Of a DNA stretch of 48,318 nt, positions 43,275-48,318 are shown piece after piece (positions within the stretch are counted from its first letter, which is position 1; the number at the start of each line of letters is the position of its first letter). The notes below the pieces were generated by a model that saw only the letters and a list, made by a program, of their open reading frames with translations, searched no databases and was not told where the DNA came from. The position numbers were made by a program, and so were the translations under genes. This stretch comes from Rhodospirillales bacterium (lineage in GTDB: Bacteria > Pseudomonadota > Alphaproteobacteria > Acetobacterales > Acetobacteraceae), in assembly GCA_028869595.1 (NCBI GenBank), contig JAGWRU010000238.1:1-48318 (forward strand). The letters run 5' to 3'.

Positions 43275-44597
43275 ATGACCCAACCCGCCCCCTTCTGGAA
43301 AACCAAGACGCTGGAGGAGATGACCCCGGAGGAATGGGAGTCACTCTGCGATGGGTGCGGGCGATGCTGCACGTCCAAGATGGAAACCGACGATACCCAT
43401 GAAACCATCTGGACCGACATTGTCTGTCGGGTGATGGACAAACGCAGTTGCAAATGCAGCGACTACGCCAATCGCAGCGCGCTGGTGCCATGGTGCAACA
43501 CCATGGACGCGGCCCATGTCCGGCGGGCGACCTGGCTGCCGTCTTCCTGCGGGTATCGGCGGGTGCGCGACGGGCGCGATCTCGCCTGGTGGCACCCCTT
43601 GATCTCCGGCGACCCAGAAACCGTTCATATTGCCGGAATTTCCGTGCGCGGGCGGGTTGTCAGCGATCTGCTGGCGGCGCCAATCGAGCGGCATGCGATC
43701 ATCTGGCAGGATTTCGATACGGATGATCCCGCAGGCTTGCCGATGCATCAGCGCGCCCGTTTCGGTGGCGTGAACGCAGCGGTGCCGACCCCGTTTTTGC
43801 CGACCGGCGAAGTTGATGGAAAGCGTCTGGCGCAGCATTGCCTATGGCTATTGGGCCACGGCAGCGACGCCCTGGTGTTGTTTTCATCGACCGGAGAGGG
43901 GGCGGCGCTACATGCCGCCGCGCGGTTAGAGGTCGTTCGGCGGCTGATTGCGCAAGACGTGCCGGTGTCGCGCCTCTGGCCGGTTTGCGATTCCGCCGAC
44001 CCTGCATCCCTTGCCGCGCTTGTCGAGATGGGGCGCCTGGGGGTGCGCGGCGCGTTGCTGCAACCCGGCGCATTGCCGCCGGATTGGCTGGCGCGCGACG
44101 ATCTGCCCTTGCTCTACCCGACATTGGCGCCGGCTGCGGTGCCTGCCTGGTGCGTCATTGCCGAGGTGGCGGGCGAGCGTCTGGGCGGGGTTTTCCTGTC
44201 CGAGGCCACGCCGGCGACCGTGGCCGAGGCGCGGGCCACCCTGGCCGGTACCATGCTGTGTGGCCGCGGGCCGGAAGTCTATATCGATGCTACCGGGTTC
44301 GGCGTGGCGGCACTGGCGGCCGGCGCGGCCGGGGTGATTACTCCGCTTGCAAATATTGCAGGGAGGCTGCTAGCACGATTGCGGCTGGGAGTGGCTGCCG
44401 ATCCGGTTGCCAGCGAAGCGCGACTGGCCGGTCTGGTCGGGGCAATGCGCGGTTACGAGCCATCAGCGGCGACCAAGGCGCTGCTGGCCCGCGCCTGGCG
44501 CGATACGGAATGGGAACGACCGGCGCCAGGTGCGCGACCGCTTTCCCCTGCCGCCAAGGCGGCACTATACGCTGCGGTGGACGCTGCCGCGCGCTGA
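43275..44597 (+). CDS. YcgN-type cysteine-cluster domain fused to a DapA-like domain
   Basis: The 440-residue chain starts with a complete YcgN/UPF0260 domain (about 1-150). Its cysteines lie in CDGCGRCC, IVCRVMDKRSCKC, WCNTM and SSCGYRR. From about 164 it continues in frame into a dihydrodipicolinate synthase-like domain (GVNAAVPTPFLPTGEVDG, SSTGEGAAL). In that domain the usual YN-VP tyrosine is absent, and the Schiff-base lysine of G-I-K-E-A-T is replaced in GVFLSEAT. So the aldolase-like part is probably not catalytic in the DapA sense. An internal ATG at 43743 could also start a separate protein. A genuine fusion or a lost stop codon are both possible. Confidence 0.85.
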   Translation: MTQPAPFWKTKTLEEMTPEEWESLCDGCGRCCTSKMETDDTHETIWTDIVCRVMDKRSCKCSDYANRSALVPWCNTMDAAHVRRATWLPSSCGYRRVRDGRDLAWWHPLISGDPETVHIAGISVRGRVVSDLLAAPIERHAIIWQDFDTDDPAGLPMHQRARFGGVNAAVPTPFLPTGEVDGKRLAQHCLWLLGHGSDALVLFSSTGEGAALHAAARLEVVRRLIAQDVPVSRLWPVCDSADPASLAALVEMGRLGVRGALLQPGALPPDWLARDDLPLLYPTLAPAAVPAWCVIAEVAGERLGGVFLSEATPATVAEARATLAGTMLCGRGPEVYIDATGFGVAALAAGAAGVITPLANIAGRLLARLRLGVAADPVASEARLAGLVGAMRGYEPSAATKALLARAWRDTEWERPAPGARPLSPAAKAALYAAVDAAAR

Positions 44598-44908
44598 TGT
44601 GCTTTTGGCTGCGTTGTGATTTTCACATGATCGCTACGGTCGGCGAGCGCGGGTGATGCCCTGGGCACATCTATTGCGGCCTCTCGGGCGCGGATTTTCT
44701 TGTTTCAATTTTGTGACAGGCGGTGAATCTTGAGTCTGATTGGGCCAAGCTCTGACAATTCGTGAACAATTCGTTGACTCGACGATATCGGGTAATCTAA
44801 AAATTACAGCGGTTGAGACGACGATGACGGTCAATTACCAAGTGCTGGGAATCGGCTGCCCGTCCTATGTGCCACCATTAACGCGGCCTTTGCGGCCGGA
44901 GGTGTTTG
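44598..44908. promoter_or_regulatory. Gap of about 310 bases before the Hint-domain gene
   Basis: The region is more AT-rich than its neighbours and contains a direct repeat and a promoter-like pair (listed separately). A short hairpin CGGCC-TTTGC-GGCCG (44884-44898) touches the GGAGG ribosome-binding site. A possible small reading frame starting at 44824 has no similarity and overlaps the Hint gene in another frame, so I do not call it. Confidence 0.5.
44755..44803 (+). promoter_or_regulatory. Direct repeat and sigma-70-like promoter upstream of the Hint gene
   Basis: ACAATTCGT occurs at 44755-44763 and 44766-44774, 11 bases apart (about one helical turn). TTGACT (44774-44779), a 17-base spacer and CTAAAA (44797-44802) form a plausible promoter that overlaps the second repeat. 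A regulator could bind beside the -35 box. Confidence 0.5.
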
Positions 44909-45955
44909 ATGACGCAGCTTCCCTGTTATGTCTCCGGCTCCCGTATTCGCGCCGTCACCGGCTACATGGATGTGGAAGACATCGTCGCCGGCGATCAACT
45001 GATCGCGCTGCGCGACGGTGAGGAAGTGGTGGAGACGGTGACCTGGGTTGGCCATCGTAGCGTCGATCGCTCGCGCGATCCGGCGCCGGAATATTCTGCC
45101 CCGGTGCGTATCCGCAAAGATGCCATCGCTGCCGGCCAACCAAGCCGCGATCTGCTGGTTTCGCCGGAGCATTGCATTTTCATCGACGGCAAGTTCTTCC
45201 CGGCCCGCACCCTGGTGAATGGCGGCACCATCGTGAACGAACGTGATGCGCGTCATGTCACCTTTCATCACATCGAAACGGAACGGCACAGCGTGCTGCT
45301 GGCCGAGGATCTGCCTGCGGAATCTTTTCTCAACACCGGGAACCGAAACGAATTGATCGGCTCCGACGAACCCCTGGTGCTGCACCCGCGTTTCGCTGTG
45401 AACCCCACCGCCGAACGCTGGAACACTGACGCCGCCGCCCCGCTCGCGCGCACCAATGAAGAGATCGAGCCGGTGTGGCGCCGCCTGATGGAGCGTTCGG
45501 AATCCATGGGCTACGTGCCCCCCTCCGTGCGCACCGACACGGATGCGGCGCTGCGGGCGCAGGCGCATGGCCGCGTCATCCGCCCGGTCAGCGACGGCGC
45601 CGACCGCGTCGTGTTCGTGCTGCCGGCGGCCACCGAAAGCGTGGTCCTCTCTTCCCGCTTCGCCATTCCCGCCGATCTGCCCGGCTTCTCCACCGATAAT
45701 CGCCGCCTGGGCGTCCGGGTGCGGGCCATCACGGTGCAGTCCGAGGCCGGGGAGAGCGTGATCGCGCTCGACAGCCCCAGCCTGACCACCGGCTGGCAGG
45801 AAGTGGAGCATGGCTATGCCGAAATGTGGCGCTGGACCAACGGCGAAGCGACGCTGACCCTGCCGCCGACCCGGGGCGCGATCACCCTGACGCTGCGCGC
45901 CGAGCCGCTGGACGCCTATCCGGTCTACGATAGCGGCCTGCGCCTGACCGCCTGA
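44909..45955 (+). CDS. Hint-domain protein
   Basis: The 348-residue protein has an N-terminal Hint (hedgehog/intein) domain: CYVSGSRIRAVTGYMDVEDIVAGD (Cys at residue 6, key residues), VSPEHCIFIDGKFFPARTLVNG and VTFHHIETERHSVLLAEDLPAESF with the conserved His. A second part (about 175-348) has a beta-rich LVFVLPAA-like region and no recognised family. Such proteins are common in alphaproteobacteria and are often secreted or surface-related, but no signal peptide is seen here. The ATG follows GGAGG by six bases. The short Cys-leading N-terminus is typical of stand-alone Hint proteins. Confidence 0.85.
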   Translation: MTQLPCYVSGSRIRAVTGYMDVEDIVAGDQLIALRDGEEVVETVTWVGHRSVDRSRDPAPEYSAPVRIRKDAIAAGQPSRDLLVSPEHCIFIDGKFFPARTLVNGGTIVNERDARHVTFHHIETERHSVLLAEDLPAESFLNTGNRNELIGSDEPLVLHPRFAVNPTAERWNTDAAAPLARTNEEIEPVWRRLMERSESMGYVPPSVRTDTDAALRAQAHGRVIRPVSDGADRVVFVLPAATESVVLSSRFAIPADLPGFSTDNRRLGVRVRAITVQSEAGESVIALDSPSLTTGWQEVEHGYAEMWRWTNGEATLTLPPTRGAITLTLRAEPLDAYPVYDSGLRLTA

Positions 45956-45981
45956 ACGGGCCCGCCCGAGGCAACGAAGAA

Positions 45982-46010
45982 AGCCGGTCCCTCGCGGGGC
46001 CGGCTTTTTT
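45982..46010 (+). terminator. Rho-independent terminator
   Basis: AGCCGGTCCC pairs with GGGGCCGGCT (10 pairs, one G-U) around a TCGC loop and is followed by six T residues, 26 bases after the Hint stop. An A-rich flank on the other side could also end the convergent higA transcript. Confidence 0.88.
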
Positions 46011-46027
46011 CATGCGGCCTGGTGGTG

Positions 46028-46315
46028 TCAGTTTGCGTTCTGTAACGCTCGCACCGGCGGCTGTTGGTGCTCCATCGCGCGGGCCAGATCGTAGCTGCTC
46101 TGCATCGCAAGCCATGCCCGCGCGGTACCGACGCCGGCCTTTTCCAGCCGGATAGCCAGATCCGCGCTGATGCCCGCCTTGCCGTTCACCACCCGAGACA
46201 GGGCGACGCGCGACATGGCCAGCCGCTCCGCCGCTTCCGTGACCGACAGGCGCAGTTCCGCCAGTACGTCTTTGCGGATCAGTTCGCCGGGATGCGGGCG
46301 ATGTTTCATGGCCAT
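46028..46315 (-). CDS. higA: HigA family antitoxin-like helix-turn-helix protein (no HigB visible)
   Basis: The 95-residue protein starts with PHPGELIRKDVLAELRLS (near the N-terminus) and a helix-turn-helix (VTEAAERLAMSRVALSRVVNG, about 25-45, key residues), typical of HigA antidotes. HigA usually sits just after higB, but the preceding gene in the same direction is thiG, 12 bases away, and no HigB-like protein is in the window. It may be an orphan antitoxin or a regulator. The ATG at 46309 is an alternative start. Confidence 0.85.
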   Translation of the reverse strand: MAMKHRPHPGELIRKDVLAELRLSVTEAAERLAMSRVALSRVVNGKAGISADLAIRLEKAGVGTARAWLAMQSSYDLARAMEHQQPPVRALQNAN

Positions 46316-46327
46316 GGCGCTTGCGCG

Positions 46328-47122
46328 TTACCGGATCAACCCCGTCAACGGGCTGGACGGGTCCGCGCCCATCTTTCTCGGCATGCGTCCGGCCAGAAAC
46401 GCCTCCCGCCCGGCGATCACCGCGTGCTTCATCGCGCGCGCCATGCGCACCGGGTCCTTGGCGTGCGCGATCGCCGAATTCAGCAGCACGGCATCGCAGC
46501 CCAGCTCCATCGCGATCGCCGCGTCGGATGCCGTGCCCACCCCGGCATCGACCAGGAAGGGCACTTTCACCTGTTCCATCATCATCGTCAGCATGGCCGG
46601 GTTCTGCAGTCCCAGCCCGGAGCCGATCGGCGCGCCAAGCGGCATGATGGCGACGCAGCCCATCTCCTCTAGCCGTTTCGCGGCCAGCGGGTCGTCGGCG
46701 CAATAGACCATTACCTCGAACCCGTCCTTGATCAGCACCTCGGCCGCCGCGAAGGTGCCCTGCATGTCGGGATAAAGCAGCGGCGCCGGCCCCAGCACCT
46801 CCAGCTTCACCAGATTCCACCCGCCCGCCTCGCGCGCCAGGCGCAGGGTGCGCACCGCCTCCTCGGCCGTGAAGCAGCCGGCGGTGTTGGGCAGGTAGGT
46901 ATAGCGCTTGGGATCGACATGATCCTGCAGCATCGGCGCCTTGGGATCGGACAGATTGACCCGCCGCACCGCGACGGTGACGATTTCCGCCCCGCTCGCC
47001 TCGATGGCGGCGGCGGTCTCCTCCAGATCCTTGTATTTGCCGGTGCCGACGATCAGGCGGGAGGTGAAGTGCCGCCCTGCCACACTCCACGTGTCGTCGG
47101 TTTTGGGGGTGATGGCGTCCAT
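46328..47122 (-). CDS. thiG: ThiG, thiazole synthase
   Basis: The 264-residue protein is a TIM-barrel thiazole synthase. [25 protein letters not shown] opens the barrel; the Schiff-base lysine lies in [24 protein letters not shown] and [15 protein letters not shown] bind the phosphate. It forms the thiazole phosphate of thiamine with ThiS. A short N-terminal part precedes the barrel. It starts two bases after the thiS stop. The other thiamine genes (thiC, thiO, thiE) are not in the window. Confidence 0.95.
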   Translation of the reverse strand: MDAITPKTDDTWSVAGRHFTSRLIVGTGKYKDLEETAAAIEASGAEIVTVAVRRVNLSDPKAPMLQDHVDPKRYTYLPNTAGCFTAEEAVRTLRLAREAGGWNLVKLEVLGPAPLLYPDMQGTFAAAEVLIKDGFEVMVYCADDPLAAKRLEEMGCVAIMPLGAPIGSGLGLQNPAMLTMMMEQVKVPFLVDAGVGTASDAAIAMELGCDAVLLNSAIAHAKDPVRMARAMKHAVIAGREAFLAGRMPRKMGADPSSPLTGLIR

Positions 47123-47124
47123 GG

Positions 47125-47337
47125 TCAGCCTCCGCCGATGAAATGCACGATTTCCAGACGATCCCCGCCGGTCAGCCAGGTTTCCCCGTAGACGGAGCGG
47201 GAGACGATGGCGGCATTGCGCTCCACCGCCACTTTGCGCGGATCGAGGCCGAGCCGCGCCAGCAGGGCGGCCACGCTGAGCGGACCGTCGAAGCAACGGT
47301 CCTCGCCATTCAGGGTCACGGTCAGGCTGGTCTGCAT
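47125..47337 (-). CDS. thiS: ThiS, sulfur carrier protein
   Basis: The 70-residue protein has the ubiquitin-like ThiS pattern ([47 protein letters not shown]). The C-terminal glycines accept the sulfur via adenylation and thiocarboxylation. It is the first gene of the thiS-thiG-higA run and diverges from aroQ. No TPP riboswitch can be seen before it. Confidence 0.93.
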   Translation of the reverse strand: MQTSLTVTLNGEDRCFDGPLSVAALLARLGLDPRKVAVERNAAIVSRSVYGETWLTGGDRLEIVHFIGGG

Positions 47338-47486
47338 GGGCGGAGTATGGGCATCGCGACCCGGCGCGACAAGGAAGGGGGCGGCATACGGCCCTGCCCA
47401 CCCGCTTTCCCGCTTCGCGCATTGGACCGGCGCGGCCCGCTATGCTAGGGGCGGGCCAGATGTCCGCAACCAGTTCCAGGCAAGCC

Positions 47487-47948
47487 ATGCAGGTTCCTGC
47501 CGGTCCGCCGCTGATCGCCGTGCTGAACGGGCCGAACATGAACATGCTCGGCCTGCGCCAGCCGGAGCTGTACGGCGCCGCCACGCTCGACGATGTCGAG
47601 CAGCTTTGCGCCGAAACCGCCGACCAGCTGGGCCTCGCCATCGATTTCCGTCAGACCAACGGCGAGGGCGAGCTGATTTCCTGGGTGCAGGAATGCCGGG
47701 GCCGGGCGTCCGGCATCGTGATCAACCCGGCGGGTTACACCAACACCTCGATCGCGCTGATGGATGCGCTGCTGGCGGTGCAGCTTCCGGTGATCGAGGT
47801 GCATGTCACGAATATCCATCGGCGGGAGGAATTCCGTCATATGTCCTACGTGTCCAAGGCGGCCACGGGGGTGATATGCGGCCTGGGGGTGCGCGGCTAT
47901 GCGCTCGCCCTGATCGCCATGGCCGAATTGCTGGAGCAGGGTGCATGA
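47487..47948 (+). CDS. aroQ: AroQ, type II 3-dehydroquinate dehydratase
   Basis: The 153-residue protein has the type II dehydroquinase motifs: [18 protein letters not shown] (key residues; active-site Tyr near the end), [29 protein letters not shown] and [18 protein letters not shown] with the catalytic His. It makes 3-dehydroshikimate. I chose MQVPAGPP; in-frame starts at 47460 and 47442 exist. Its stop overlaps the accB start as ATGA, the usual aroQ-accB linkage in alphaproteobacteria. Confidence 0.93.
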   Translation: MQVPAGPPLIAVLNGPNMNMLGLRQPELYGAATLDDVEQLCAETADQLGLAIDFRQTNGEGELISWVQECRGRASGIVINPAGYTNTSIALMDALLAVQLPVIEVHVTNIHRREEFRHMSYVSKAATGVICGLGVRGYALALIAMAELLEQGA

Positions 47949-48318
47949 ACCGAATTCCCTTCGACCCCGAGGCGATCCGCACCTTGGCGACGATCCTGAC
48001 CGAAACCGGGCTTTCGGAAATCGAGATCGCCGAGAAGGACAGCCGCATCCGCGTCGCGCGCACGTTGAGCGCGGCGCCGGTCGCCTAGACCGCGCCCGCC
48101 GCCGTCGCCGCGCCGGCCCCGGTTGCCGCCGCGCCGGCCGCCGCCCCTGTGGCGGTCGATGATGCCAAGCATCCCGGCGCCGTGCTTAGCCCGATGGTGG
48201 GGGTTGCCTATCTGGCTGCCGAACCCGGCGCCGCGCCCTTCGTGACGGTGGGCCAAAGCGTGACCGCCGGGCAGACCCTGCTGCTGATCGAGGCGATGAA
48301 GACCTTCAACCAGATCAA
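47945..48318 (+). pseudogene. accB: accB, acetyl-CoA carboxylase biotin carboxyl carrier protein, interrupted by an in-frame TAG (partial at window edge)
   Basis: The frame opens [20 protein letters not shown], the normal N-terminal helix of AccB. After 47 codons it meets TAG at 48086-48088, in the Ala/Pro linker. Beyond it the same frame continues without any other stop into an Ala/Pro-rich linker and an intact biotinyl domain with LSPMVGVAYLA and LLIEAMKTF; the biotinylated lysine would be at codon 119 (48299-48301). AccB carries biotin in fatty-acid synthesis and is essential in most bacteria. A C-to-T change (CAG Gln to TAG) or a sequencing error would explain it. The end of the gene and accC lie beyond the window. 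Confidence 0.88.

Noticed and set aside
44824-45021. A short forward reading frame beginning MTVNYQVLGIG before the Hint gene
   Set aside because: No similarity is visible, it runs into the Hint gene in another frame, and the Hint ATG has its own GGAGG. It could be a leader peptide but there is no support.
47338-47486. A thiamine pyrophosphate riboswitch upstream of thiS
   Set aside because: The space is short and the conserved CTGAGA and ACC/GACCTGAT-type segments of the TPP aptamer are not seen.
1-48318. CRISPR array, prophage, insertion sequence, tRNA or rRNA gene
   Set aside because: No regularly spaced repeats, integrase or transposase genes, or tRNA-like cloverleaf sequences were found on reading both strands.

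Overview
The window is very GC-rich (about 70% by eye), densely packed and free of tRNA, rRNA, insertion sequences and CRISPR arrays. The genes point to an aerobic alphaproteobacterium. The main evidence is a ChvG/ChvI two-component system next to a short HprK, RapZ, a mannose-type EIIA, HPr and enzyme I. An accB gene following aroQ, a DUF4169 protein, a Hint-domain protein and Kdo/lipid A genes fit as well. I favour Acetobacteraceae or a related Rhodospirillales lineage, but that is an inference from gene content.

Layout. 1-2580 (minus): lipid A/Kdo genes (acyltransferase, waaA, lpxK), which overlap and run off the left edge. 2684-6794 (minus): a sugar-permease-free regulatory phosphorelay, hprK-rapZ-EIIA-HPr-enzyme I. 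Two forward metabolic genes (a PLP dehydratase-like enzyme and an enoyl-CoA hydratase) separate it from its usual partners chvG-chvI (8670-11089). 11143-15316 (plus): a split-barrel haem-utilisation-like protein, then an F420 island consisting of an F420-dependent glucose-6-phosphate dehydrogenase homologue and cofE, cofD and cofC, mostly with overlapping start/stop codons. 15279-20862: a catabolic set with a cupin, two SDRs, an SMP-30 lactonase, a metallo-beta-lactamase-fold hydrolase, a beta-hydroxyacid dehydrogenase and a maleate isomerase-like protein. 20900-26208: housekeeping genes (rsmD, rluB, a class I amidotransferase, tadA, purD, xseA). 26213-32946: an intergenic repeat-like element, a serine hydrolase, a small-protein/membrane-protein pair, an intradiol dioxygenase, an aminotransferase, a gamma-glutamyltransferase-like lipoprotein and a DsbA-like protein. 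32947-40406: a PrpF/LysR divergent pair, dienelactone hydrolase, DUF4169, an MFS exporter, a membrane J-domain protein coupled to a substrate-binding-like protein, and an alpha/beta hydrolase. 40418-48318: mutL, a PEP-CTERM protein with a sigma-54 promoter, a YcgN/DapA-like fusion, a Hint-domain protein, an orphan HigA, thiG, thiS, aroQ and accB.

How the parts work together. The phosphorelay has enzyme I, HPr and an EIIA but no transporter. With HprK and ChvG/ChvI it looks like a nutrient and envelope-state sensor rather than a sugar uptake system. The F420 island would make the cofactor side chain (CofC, CofD, CofE) and reduce it with glucose-6-phosphate. The deazaflavin core enzymes (CofG/H or FbiC) are not in the window.

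The strongest observations are these: (1) the F420 island with an FGD homologue whose catalytic and phosphate-binding residues are all conserved, in a Gram-negative background; (2) an in-frame amber codon in accB, normally essential, ahead of an intact biotinyl domain; (3) a YcgN cysteine-cluster domain fused to a DapA-like domain that has lost its Schiff-base lysine; (4) a near-perfect sigma-54 promoter in front of the PEP-CTERM gene; (5) a 28-bp-period duplication at the chvG stop codon. Operon membership and regulation are inferred from spacing and motifs only.
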